A DNA stretch of 64,000 nucleotides from RHLJ01 sp965247355 (GCA_965247355.1 OZ252011.1:3348001-3412000), one strand, 5' to 3'. Positions 35,201-42,019 are shown, counted from the stretch's first letter. A program made the numbers and translations. Notes: a model not told the origin generated them from the letters alone.

Positions 35201-35334
35201 GGGACCCAACTCTAGGCGGAACCTGGATAATTGTTGCTCCTAATGCTGCAGGTCGTAATCAACCATATGGAACTATCTTATGGAACTTGTATCAGAATGT
35301 ATTAAATGAAAATTTACCTCAGGGATGGAATTAA
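32248..35334 (+). CDS. Large secreted protein with DNRLRE-like and C-terminal lysozyme-like domains
   Basis: A 1028-residue exported protein (signal peptide ends near SITNGFSQ, residue 27). Residues about 155-322 look like a DNRLRE domain: a paired-beta fold with PWDDSSINYNNRPP, IVDSWIRGLQPDYGIEI and a closing FASREGSF-x-PTLEINL. After Ig-like regions, the last ~170 residues resemble a lysozyme/transglycosylase-like module: IIGQNPTPAEIRNGI, then Glu869 in VVLYHESFPRW, GYGLAQLDNPP at 898-908 and LWNWIANRQGGVNLF. The Glu before Ser and the Gly-Tyr-Gly-Leu-x-Gln motif match the catalytic and GLMQ-type motifs of SLT-like enzymes. Peptidoglycan cleavage is inferred. The next gene begins one base after its stop. 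Confidence 0.75.
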   Translation: MKKVTVHKQVLVLCMFMLCSITNGFSQVVIKESVNIETTNNVKNIDVPDLEPTTEGIAQPGDYYYPVLRPIGFGQYIVLKSGTLNMYFKEVQLYNIPVENRAVTYSVSGPSTNLSSSVNLGEFMVGPITVEDRASVCKEEKAYYQSSLTYNVGSIKDSFIQKSRPTDDLSNSSSLVAWQLENPAFPDSAFASAFIDFGIDSLSTNALVTSSNLVLQSAENNTTVTEPFYVYYAGGPWDDSSINYNNRPPRNTDQIISVTEESLIDNTTYVYRRGITPIVDSWIRGLQPDYGIEIASEGRHDFASREGSFTGTIPTLEINLTLPNETEDNILRIGEVQAGDILTINFSNLPKGFAGNYDPIPNGEEAEEQLVFFQSNSCLSNRVVALPYISGANEDRYFEFVTEVETTIPIDSTGGQSLFREYFEPRLLYDNGQVRPSEIFTNYVMELYDIPTVQDPDGNPSLMATFFDPEEFEFSTVAFLSRNRPGLELWALNLPENSGKSFRARIVGWMIKDLIAGKVAVKNPERQIMEALSNVPEGVVVTNIEDDPNCGVVFEQVEDLFIGCFEFTIGSQNQLLVEAEPDTVYPGQASVLKARLLTAEGDTLDFPQDQQFEIVLDEASAPLGTILFANGDTLDAGTNIGPDFAFFADYNIEQDTVIKINIATIYEENELFKEVSIKVSLLPELVILQPQNGWANQQIADTPHMPIVNMNAQVLNIDENRQNSFLWEYKVQYTLERFGINGGNRFNYCPRVGECTFSGTSSSSGSDSTNWLVNFGQEFATCIARNNRPIIPDVNSQCVTQDQTTNWQAGQEDIFIGGVVSATVKVPISEEDTLFALVDSIYSIIGQNPTPAEIRNGIEVPYQVVLYHESFPRWAHFNTRTRNNFNIIGNPIYGYPNGYGLAQLDNPPAIPQQLWNWIANRQGGVNLFDEKERQARAYLLRLANRQNSPAPNFEEETNSEELLLREQLQRYNGFRYWDWEPVNRRDPTLGGTWIIVAPNAAGRNQPYGTILWNLYQNVLNENLPQGWN

Positions 35335-35335
35335 T

Positions 35336-37534
35336 ATGAAGAAACAAGCGGGAAGGATTTTGTTATGCTTTAGTATAGCACTAGGTTTTTATAATTCACT
35401 GCAAGCTCAGCCCTATTTGTATTATTGGGTATTACCTAGTTTGGAGGATACTTCTTATTTAGGGTCTCCATATGCTAATGCTGGAATAAATCGTATTGAT
35501 TTATCTACCAATAATGAAGAAGTATACTTCGAAGAACATGGTAGAATCAACCAAGTACTTTCAAATTCTCTTCAGGACTTACTATTTGTACAACGTAGAA
35601 ATGAGCTGGAAATATTTACATCGGATAAGCAAGACAATACCGGAGTTACCTTTTTTTCATCCGATTGGGTAAGCTTTATTATGGATGCAGTACTCTTAAA
35701 TAGAATATATCTGGTGACAGGTGATCCTGGGTTTCCTGACAAAATTGTAATACTTAAGCGTACTAATTTCTCGGTACTTGATACTCTAAACTCATTTCAT
35801 GATTACTATTTAGGCCCGAGAAATTTTGATAAATATTTTTTTTCAGCAAATCAACAAGTTATCTATGATCATAAAAATGATTCAACTGGATTCTACTTTA
35901 ATGTATACGATAGTTTTTCTGGATCAATAGTTGATGATAATTTTAAATGTGGATATTCTGGACCTTTTCCATATGGTCCAACATTAGAATACGGAAAAGA
36001 TGGAAAAGCTTTATTTGGTTGGGATTCTGCATCAGGTTCTTTGTTTCAGCACTATACTTGGTGTGATTTAGATAATAATTATGAAGGCGCTACCATTCGT
36101 TTTCCATGGCGTTCTAAAGCATATTTATCATCTTTATCTGAGGAAGTAATAATCGAACGAGTAGATTGGATTTATGATCTTCCGCTTGGAGAAGAGCCTG
36201 AATTACATACTGGTGATATTTACATTTTTGATTATGAGACAGGGTTACTAAAAAATTACCTTAAATTACCTAAAGGTGGAGAGATTTTGTTGTATGATAG
36301 TGATCCAGAATACACATTTTATTTTGTAGGAGGAGAAAACTATTCATCATATGAAATTGATCTTAATCAGATAATAACAAATAGAGCATTCACCGACACA
36401 CTCGAAACCTTCCGTCACCGCTCCTGCGAAGAACTCGGCTGGGCGAATGACACCAAGGTCTGCGAAGAGTTAGAAGATGACCTTTCAGAAGTAAAAACAG
36501 CTCTGGAAATGGAGGATTCCTTGTCCGCCGCCAATGCCCTGGCAGAGTTTATCGCGCTGGTGGAGGCAGAAAAAGACGCCAGCCTGACCAGTGAGGGATA
36601 TGCGTTGCTCTTTTTTAATGCAGAGTATTTGGCAGAACGTTTACCTGAACCCGAAACCGGATCAGGGATTACCTGTGGGTGCGATAATCCGGTCACCCAG
36701 ACCTCCGGAACCATTACATTGAATAACGGCGAAACCAAATGCTTATCGGGTAGTTTTACAGGATCTGTATTTTTCGAAACCGGAGGAGCATTAAATGTAT
36801 GTGGTTCGGCGGAGTTTCAGAATGTGTATGGGAATCAACCTGGTAAGATTACGGTGAGTGAAACCGGTGATGTTACCGTTGGCAACTGGAACAATAATTA
36901 TCAGAATGATGCTTTTACCAACTGGGGTTCAGTGACCTTCTCGAATTGGACTACCATTAACAACGGGTCACTCATTAACTACGGAATTATAAATGTAAAT
37001 GGTGGGCTCAATCAAAATAACGGTCCATTAGTAAATGCAGGAACAATTGAAGTGTCTAATTCCATCACACTGAATCAACCTGGAAATGTGAATGAAGGAA
37101 GTCTTATTTCCGGAGATGGTTTTACCCTGAACAGCAATGCGGAACTTGTAAACAGCTGCCAGGTAGAGTCGGGCGGTCAACTGATGCTGAATGGATTGTA
37201 TACGCAATCATCAGGAGCATTTACTAGTGTAACCGGACTACTGACTATCAACTCAAATGGGATACTTGCATTGGATGGAACGGAGAGCATGCTTTCGGCC
37301 GGTCAGATTAACCTGAATGGTACTATTAATACTACCGGGGACGCTAACCTGATTACCAGTTCCGGAAACTTCAACACGAATGGAAGTGCAGTTATTAACA
37401 CAGGGTCTGAGCCTTTATATTTGGTTATTCCAAACCTCGGCTCTTTAACCGGATTATTTAATGTTGTAGATGGTTCAGGACGTACTATTTCTGTTTCAGA
37501 CTGTAACCCAAACGGCTTTAATACCAATCAATAA
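35336..37534 (+). CDS. Secreted protein with propeller-like region, helical module and beta-solenoid
   Basis: A 732-residue exported protein. The start is the ATG at 35336 (signal peptide ILLCFSIALGFYNSLQAQ), one base after the preceding stop. Residues about 30-350 consist of short repeated strands (NRIDLSTNNEEVYF, NELEIFTSDKQ, KIVILKRTNFSVLDTL) like a beta-propeller. Residues about 353-440 are the array's shared helical module (TDTLETFRHRSCEEL ... LTSEGYALLFF). The remainder is an Asn/Gly-rich repetitive region (ITLNNGETKCLSG, NNGSLINYGIINVNGG, LNGTINTTGDANL) that looks like a beta-helix. There is no C-terminal sorting domain of its own. The AT-rich first half and GC-rich second half meet exactly at the module. 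Confidence 0.72.
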   Translation: MKKQAGRILLCFSIALGFYNSLQAQPYLYYWVLPSLEDTSYLGSPYANAGINRIDLSTNNEEVYFEEHGRINQVLSNSLQDLLFVQRRNELEIFTSDKQDNTGVTFFSSDWVSFIMDAVLLNRIYLVTGDPGFPDKIVILKRTNFSVLDTLNSFHDYYLGPRNFDKYFFSANQQVIYDHKNDSTGFYFNVYDSFSGSIVDDNFKCGYSGPFPYGPTLEYGKDGKALFGWDSASGSLFQHYTWCDLDNNYEGATIRFPWRSKAYLSSLSEEVIIERVDWIYDLPLGEEPELHTGDIYIFDYETGLLKNYLKLPKGGEILLYDSDPEYTFYFVGGENYSSYEIDLNQIITNRAFTDTLETFRHRSCEELGWANDTKVCEELEDDLSEVKTALEMEDSLSAANALAEFIALVEAEKDASLTSEGYALLFFNAEYLAERLPEPETGSGITCGCDNPVTQTSGTITLNNGETKCLSGSFTGSVFFETGGALNVCGSAEFQNVYGNQPGKITVSETGDVTVGNWNNNYQNDAFTNWGSVTFSNWTTINNGSLINYGIINVNGGLNQNNGPLVNAGTIEVSNSITLNQPGNVNEGSLISGDGFTLNSNAELVNSCQVESGGQLMLNGLYTQSSGAFTSVTGLLTINSNGILALDGTESMLSAGQINLNGTINTTGDANLITSSGNFNTNGSAVINTGSEPLYLVIPNLGSLTGLFNVVDGSGRTISVSDCNPNGFNTNQ
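36392..36653 (+). repeat. Shared module copy 1 (internal, FIMAH-like)
   Basis: Copy of the ~85-codon module that recurs five times to 42006. It begins Thr-Asp-Thr-Leu-Glu-Thr-Phe and ends Leu-Pro-Glu-Pro. Two Cys 14 positions apart (SCEEL ... KVCEEL) are kept in all copies. Two amphipathic helices (LEDDLSEVKTAL and SAANALAEFIALVEAE) and the closing LTSEGYALLFFNAEYL resemble FIMAH-type C-terminal helical hairpins. Confidence 0.8.
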
Positions 37535-37544
37535 TCCGAATACT

Positions 37545-38204
37545 ATGAATAGAAGCAAGCTGAAGAACCTCGGAATATGTATGTTGCTTATTGGTATATA
37601 TAGCAGTAAGGCATTGATTGCACAGGTGTATGATATACCCTTCGCTTCAAAGGGAAACACACTTGAATTAGCGGTAGTAAATACATCGGAAGTTGAAAGT
37701 AGTGATATTACCGTTAAAGTATCTTCGCACCCTTCCTGGATCGTAATGAATAAACTGGAAGAGATTCTGGTTGGAATCCCGGGTTCAAAGCAAGGGACTT
37801 CAGGCTTTACGTTCGACGCATTGGAAGAAGCCCCGGTTGGTGAAACGGGAACCATACTGTTTTCTATTATAGAAAATGGAGTGGTTATCGAGACCAAAGA
37901 AATTCTTATCAAAAGCAGCGCTCCTTCTACCTTTGAATTGTTTAATAACTATCCTAATCCATTTAATCCAAGTACTACTATTGCTTACCAACTCCCGGAA
38001 GCCATGACCATAAATGTGCAAATCTTTAATGTGTTGGGACAGTTAGTAGCTGAACCGATGAATGAGCATCAGAAACCCGGTCGTCATCAGCTTCGGTGGG
38101 ATGCTTCCCAAATGGCCAGCGGAATGTATATCTACCGGATTATTGGAAGAGGAACAGATGGGGAACAATTTATGGCTCAGAATAAGATGTTGTTGGTTAA
38201 ATAG
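37545..38204 (+). CDS. Small secreted protein with type-A C-terminal sorting domain
   Basis: A 219-residue exported protein from the ATG at 37545 (upstream in-frame starts lie inside the previous gene). The signal peptide is NLGICMLLIGIYSSKALIAQ. Residues about 25-125 form an Ig-like region (VYDIPFASKGNTLELAVVN). The last ~80 residues are a typical sorting domain: FNNYPNPFNPSTTIAYQL, VFNVLGQLV-like strand, SGMYIYRIIG and the terminal QNKMLLVK. Such domains direct outer-membrane secretion by the type IX system in Bacteroidota, although their use in Balneolota is less settled. It begins 10 bases after the 732-residue protein's stop and may be its partner. Confidence 0.85.
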   Translation: MNRSKLKNLGICMLLIGIYSSKALIAQVYDIPFASKGNTLELAVVNTSEVESSDITVKVSSHPSWIVMNKLEEILVGIPGSKQGTSGFTFDALEEAPVGETGTILFSIIENGVVIETKEILIKSSAPSTFELFNNYPNPFNPSTTIAYQLPEAMTINVQIFNVLGQLVAEPMNEHQKPGRHQLRWDASQMASGMYIYRIIGRGTDGEQFMAQNKMLLVK

Positions 38205-38211
38205 TAAAGGT

Positions 38212-39048
38212 GTGATTCACAAAAAATCAGCATTCATTTTTCTCCTAATTAGTGTAATCATACAAGATTCTGGATTATGCCAACTTAGAAATGAGGTGGT
38301 CAACGGAGATACAATTCTAATTTTTACTCAGCCAATGCGGGACAATTTTAACGAAACTGTTTTTGCTGGAGTTTCTAAAAATGATTCTTCGTTTAAATTT
38401 GATTTCGAAATCTATTCAGAACCAACTAGTCAGCAGAACATTTGGTTTTGGATGATTTTTAGCAAAGCAGAAATAGATAGTGCTCAATCTCCTCCAGAAT
38501 GGCGTTTTATAAATAGAGCAAAAAATCCTTCAAGAATGAGTTGGGGCGCTCGGAATAATACCGCTGAAATAATTCCCTCATCTTCAAAAAAAGGGTTTCG
38601 AATATATTCAAAAGCTTTACCTACTATTCAAAACTACTATATGGAAGGCTGGGAGTAGATAATTTTAGAATCCGGACAGGAACCAGACTCCGTAGAAAAC
38701 TCATCTTTTTTTGATACAGCTAAAAAAGGATATACGGTATTTCCAAGAGAGAAAACTGTTGAGGGCTTGATAAATATGACAGACACCCTCGAAACCTTCC
38801 GTTTCCGATCCTGCGAAGAACTGGGATGGGCGAATGATACCTCGGTGTGCTCGCAGTTGGAGGATGACCTTTCAGAAGTAAAGGCGGCTCTGGAAAGTGA
38901 GGATTCTCTGACCGCTGCTAACGCCTTAAAACGGTTTATTGATTTGGTAGAAGCAGAAAAAGAAACGAGCCTGACCAGTGAGGGGTACGCACTGCTTTAT
39001 TTTAACGCGGAGTATTTGAGGAGGAGGTTGGATGATGCGAATGAATGA
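38212..39048 (+). pseudogene. Array paralogue A, interrupted by an in-frame TAG at 38656-38658
   Basis: First of four tandem secreted paralogues. A GTG start at 38212 opens a signal peptide (KKSAFIFLLISVIIQDSGLCQ, in part). The frame reads to YYMEGWE, meets TAG at 38656, then continues in the same frame without another stop through EPDSVENSSFF and GYTVFPREKT into the shared module (TDTLETFRFRSCEELGW) and ends at 39048. Removing the single stop gives 278 residues, matching its paralogues (297, 297 and 276). So this is one gene cut by a nonsense codon, not two genes. It could be a recent pseudogene, a readthrough product or a sequence error. An internal Met at 38776 might allow a module-only product. 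Confidence 0.75.
38779..39045 (+). repeat. Shared module copy 2
   Basis: Module of paralogue A. It has the FRSCEELGWANDTSVC and AANALKRFIDLVEAEK variants shared with copy 4 and ends RRRLDDANE like copies 3 and 4. Confidence 0.8.
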
Positions 39049-39131
39049 ATTGAACCAGGTCGAAGAACCTCCGGTAACACCTTCTCCGCTCAGAAAAAAT
39101 GCTGCTGGTTAAGTAAACTACATTTAAGGCT
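39049..39131 (+). pseudogene. Sorting-tail relic 1 between paralogues A and B
   Basis: An 83-base spacer. Directly after the paralogue A stop, the same frame reads IEPGRRTSGNTFSAQKK, then one base of frameshift in the six-A run leads to MLLVK and a stop, the usual end of a type-A sorting domain (compare QNKMLLVK at 38204). It is a decayed end of a lost C-terminal domain. The next copy is at 40026. Confidence 0.65.
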
Positions 39132-40025
39132 ATGAAAAAACTTATACTTGCTTTTTCTTTATTTACAATGCTTAGTGGGATGGTTTACTCACAGCAAAAA
39201 ATACAGGGAATCTTTTTTGATTCTGAAAAAGGATACTACATAGTGAGTTATACCTCTGGTAATATAGATTCTACCAGAATTGGAACTATTAAATCAAATG
39301 ATAATGTATACCCAGAGATCAACGCATGTGTAGTTAAAAAGGAAGACTCAGGATTGGAGTATACATATATAGTTAAAAATAATACCGAGGCAATAGACCC
39401 TCTATATGAGTTTGCAATAAAAAGTAGAATTCCTATTCAGGATATCATAAACCCAACTAATCAATGGGACGGATTCTATTTGCCTAAGCAACAAGAAGTA
39501 AACTGGGCTAAAATAGCTGGCAATATTACAGGAATTCTCCCAGGTGATTCATTAGGAGAATTTAAATTTTCCTCAAGTTTTTTACCATCTATTACCACGA
39601 GCTATTCCAGAAATTATCAATGGTATTCTTTTCCAAATGAGCCTGAAGGTCCTTTTGGAGTTCTGGATGTATTAATTGACTCTGTTTATTCTCTATCAAA
39701 TGGAGCTGAATTTAAAACTCTTGGAATTTGGGACCCATCCACTACTATATCACTAACAGACACCCTCGAAACCTTCCGCCACCGCTCGTGTGAGGAGTTA
39801 GAATGGGTCACCGATGCCGGTGTGTGCATTGAGTTGGAAGATGGTCTTTCAGAAGTGAAAGCTAATTTGCAAGCCGGAGACTCCCTGTCCGCAGCTAACG
39901 CCCTTACGGAGTTTATTGATTTGGTGGAGGTAGAGAAAGAGACCAGCCTGACCAGTGAGGGCTACGCGCTGCTTTATTTTAATGCGGAGTATTTGAGGAG
40001 GAGGTTGGATGATGCAAATGAATGA
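39132..40025 (+). CDS. Array paralogue B, secreted protein with shared C-terminal module
   Basis: A 297-residue exported protein (signal peptide KKLILAFSLFTMLSGMVYSQ, in part). The variable region (residues 21-208) has a beta-sandwich-like layout with GLEYTYIVKNN, then a late pattern (LPGDSLGEFKFSSSFLPSI, GPFGVLDVLIDSV) recognisable in the other paralogues. The C-terminal module (209-297) carries HRSCEELEWVTDAGVC and ends RRRLDDANE. The family is not named; the pattern of PGxSxxxFxF-SxxLPxI followed by a helical module is one I associate with uncharacterised secreted Bacteroidota proteins. The unit from 39049 to 40025 is 977 bases, the same as the next unit. Confidence 0.75.
   Translation: MKKLILAFSLFTMLSGMVYSQQKIQGIFFDSEKGYYIVSYTSGNIDSTRIGTIKSNDNVYPEINACVVKKEDSGLEYTYIVKNNTEAIDPLYEFAIKSRIPIQDIINPTNQWDGFYLPKQQEVNWAKIAGNITGILPGDSLGEFKFSSSFLPSITTSYSRNYQWYSFPNEPEGPFGVLDVLIDSVYSLSNGAEFKTLGIWDPSTTISLTDTLETFRHRSCEELEWVTDAGVCIELEDGLSEVKANLQAGDSLSAANALTEFIDLVEVEKETSLTSEGYALLYFNAEYLRRRLDDANE
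39756..40022 (+). repeat. Shared module copy 3
   Basis: Module of paralogue B. Its first half (HRSCEELEWVTDAGVC, IELEDGLSEVKANLQAGDS) is the variant seen in copy 5, while its end (RRRLDDANE) is that of copies 2 and 4, so it is mosaic. Confidence 0.8.
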
Positions 40026-40108
40026 ATTGAACCAGGTCGAAGAACCTCCGGTAACACCTTCTCCGCTCAGAAAAAATGCTGCTGGTTAAGTAAACTACAT
40101 TTAAGGCT
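40026..40108 (+). pseudogene. Sorting-tail relic 2 between paralogues B and C
   Basis: Base-for-base the same 83-base spacer as 39049-39131, with the same six-A frameshift before MLLVK-stop and the same bases leading into the next ATG. Identity of non-coding sequence shows the duplication came after the decay. Confidence 0.65.
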
Positions 40109-41002
40109 ATGAAAAAACTTATACTTGCTTTTTTTTTATTAACAATGCTTAGTGGAATAGTTTATTCACAGCAAATCATTGAAGAAATCAGGTTTAATTC
40201 AATCGAAGGCTATTATATGGTGACATATAAATATCCTGACTCTGATAGTGTTTATTCTGGAACAATAATGCCAAGGAATAATGTAGTACCAGTTATTAAT
40301 GCATCAGTAATTAAACCAGAAACAGCAGTAAATTTTAAGTATGTATATGAATTAACAAATGATGTGAAATCACTTCAATTACTTCGTCGTTTCTATATTA
40401 ATTCAAGACTTCCTGTATCAAATATTAGTAAACCCAATTCAGAATGGCTGAGTTTATATTCTTCAAATAGGAAATATATATTTTGGTCGAAAGTAAATGG
40501 GATTCCAGGCATTACTCCTGGAAATACAGTATCAAATTTTTCTTTTGAATCAAATTACCCGCCTTCAATTACAACTAGTGTCTCAGAAAATACATTTTGG
40601 GTTTCTTTTCCAAAAGAGGATGAGGGGCCTTTTGGGCAACTTAATCAAATTATAGATTCTTTAAGCTCAGAAGGGGTGGAAAAATTAACACTTGCTCCTT
40701 GGTTTCCTGACTCCTCTTTAAGTTTGGAATCACTAACAGACACCCTCGAAACCTTCCGCTTTCGCTCCTGCGAAGAACTGGAATGGGCGAATGATACCTC
40801 GGTGTGCACTCGATTGGAAGATGATCTTTCAGAAGTAAAAACAGCACTGGGAAGTGAGGATTCTCTGACCGCTGCTAACGCCTTAAAACGGTTTATTGAT
40901 TTGGTGGAAGCAGAAAAAGAGACCAGCTTGACCAGTGAGGGCTACGCGTTGCTTTATTTTAACGCGGAGTATTTGAGGAGGAGGTTGGATGATGCGAATT
41001 AA
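40109..41002 (+). CDS. Array paralogue C, secreted protein with shared C-terminal module
   Basis: A 297-residue exported protein, same length as paralogue B. The signal peptide is almost identical to B (KKLILAFFLLTMLSGIVYSQ, in part), whereas the variable region has clearly diverged (EGYYMVTYKYPDSDS, NFKYVYELTNDV, GITPGNTVSNFSFESNYPPSI). The C-terminal module has the FRSCEELEWANDTSVC variant like paralogue A. Two stops follow in frame (TAA at 41000, then TGA). Function unknown; export and surface or extracellular location are inferred from the signal peptide. Confidence 0.75.
   Translation: MKKLILAFFLLTMLSGIVYSQQIIEEIRFNSIEGYYMVTYKYPDSDSVYSGTIMPRNNVVPVINASVIKPETAVNFKYVYELTNDVKSLQLLRRFYINSRLPVSNISKPNSEWLSLYSSNRKYIFWSKVNGIPGITPGNTVSNFSFESNYPPSITTSVSENTFWVSFPKEDEGPFGQLNQIIDSLSSEGVEKLTLAPWFPDSSLSLESLTDTLETFRFRSCEELEWANDTSVCTRLEDDLSEVKTALGSEDSLTAANALKRFIDLVEAEKETSLTSEGYALLYFNAEYLRRRLDDAN
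40736..40999 (+). repeat. Shared module copy 4
   Basis: Module of paralogue C; close to copy 2 (ANDTSVC, AANALKRFIDLVEAEK, RRRLDDAN). Confidence 0.8.
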
Positions 41003-41073
41003 TGAATTGAACCGGGTCGAAGAACCTCCGGTAACACCTTCTCCGCTCAGAAAAAATGCTGCTGGTTAAGTAG
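41003..41073 (+). pseudogene. Sorting-tail relic 3 after paralogue C
   Basis: Third copy of the relic spacer with the same frameshifted MLLVK tail. It matches the first two up to the terminal AAG, has one visible substitution (CCGGGTCG for CCAGGTCG), then diverges: the ACTACATTTAAGGCT leader is missing and a different relic follows. Confidence 0.6.
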
Positions 41074-41181
41074 GGAGTAGTTCGCAGATTAATGGAAGCA
41101 GGAGCTTCGGAACGAGGAAAAACTCAAACTCGCCCATATGTAGAGGGAAATCACTACCACATTTATGTTAATCAGGAATAA
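41074..41181 (+). pseudogene. Orphan C-terminal gene fragment with His-Tyr-His motif
   Basis: A 35-codon open stretch, without a start of its own, reads GVVRRLMEAGASERGKT then RPYVEGNHYHIYVN and ends QE-stop at 41181. It reads like the end of a secreted hydrolase: a 'leu-met-x-ala-gly-ala' helix followed by a His-Tyr-His metal-ligand strand, as in the last strand of some peptidoglycan carboxypeptidase or endopeptidase folds. Identification is tentative. It lies between relic 3 and paralogue D and partly overlaps a possible upstream start of D (41165). Confidence 0.4.
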
Positions 41182-41188
41182 GTTAGTT

Positions 41189-42019
41189 ATGATACAATTT
41201 TTAAAATCCTTTCTACTAAAATCGATAATAGTTCTCCTTTTTGGTGGGATAGCATATGGTCAGAATACTGATAGTCTTATTGCTTATCCTAATTCAGATA
41301 AAATAGAAGTGATTATTAACGCTGAAATAAACAAAAATGAAGAAAAATTCGAATACAATTATTTACTTGAAAATTCTGTATTAAGTGAACAGAATATATA
41401 CTCTTTTTTATTAGAGATAAGTCCAAATGTACATTCGTTAAAATCACCAAACTTATGGGGTGGTAACATATCAAATGTTAGAAAGAAAGTTGTTTCCTGG
41501 GGCTCAAGAGATACACTAGCAGATTTGAAACCATCTGAGTTACTTTCCGGGTTTTCATTTATTTCCGAAGGTTTACCTGGTATTTTCGACTATTTTATAC
41601 GAGGTTTTGTAGAAATAGAACCTGTTGCTTATGGTCAGGCTCCTCCATTATCTATGACTACAGGATCTGATATTTTTGAGAATAGTGTAAATGGCCTAAC
41701 AATTAGTCCATGGATTCCAGATCCATCCATAAGCTTAATAAGTTTTACAGACACCTTAGAAACCTTCCGCCACCGCTCGTGTGAGGAGTTAGAATGGGTC
41801 ACCGATGCCGGTGTGTGCATTGAGTTGGAAGATGGTCTTTCAGAAGTAAAAGCTAATTTGCAAGCCGGAGACTCCTTGTCCGCTGCTAACGCCTTAAAAC
41901 GGGTTATTGATTTGGTGGAAGCAGAAAAAGAGACCAGCCTGACCAGTGAGGGCTACGCGCTCCTTTATTTTAATGCGCAGTACCTTGGAGAAAAATTACC
42001 TGAACCAAAGGATTACTGA
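41189..42019 (+). CDS. Array paralogue D, secreted protein with shared C-terminal module
   Basis: A 276-residue exported protein starting at ATG 41189 (signal peptide FLKSFLLKSIIVLLFGGIAYG); an in-frame upstream ATG at 41165 would extend it by 8 residues. The variable region keeps the family landmarks best: KFEYNYLLENSVLSEQNIYSF, VVSWGSRDTLADLKPSELL, GFSFISEGLPGIFDYFIRGF. The module is the VTDAGVC variant and ends LPEPKDY, like the Leu-Pro-Glu-Pro end of copy 1. It is the last member of the array; the stop overlaps the converging zinc-ribbon gene by 7 bases. Confidence 0.75.
   Translation: MIQFLKSFLLKSIIVLLFGGIAYGQNTDSLIAYPNSDKIEVIINAEINKNEEKFEYNYLLENSVLSEQNIYSFLLEISPNVHSLKSPNLWGGNISNVRKKVVSWGSRDTLADLKPSELLSGFSFISEGLPGIFDYFIRGFVEIEPVAYGQAPPLSMTTGSDIFENSVNGLTISPWIPDPSISLISFTDTLETFRHRSCEELEWVTDAGVCIELEDGLSEVKANLQAGDSLSAANALKRVIDLVEAEKETSLTSEGYALLYFNAQYLGEKLPEPKDY
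41747..42006 (+). repeat. Shared module copy 5
   Basis: Module of paralogue D. The first half equals copy 3 and the middle (ALKRVIDLVEAEK) resembles copies 2 and 4. Its end (Leu-Pro-Glu-Pro) equals copy 1. Confidence 0.8.

Noticed and set aside
38776..39048. A separate small gene beginning at ATG 38776
   Set aside because: The same frame is open back to the TAG at 38656 with paralogue-like sequence, so it is the second part of an interrupted gene.
39049..40108. The 83-base identical spacers as a CRISPR or promoter array
   Set aside because: The spacers are two or three copies separated by whole genes, and they read as protein-coding remnants ending in MLLVK.
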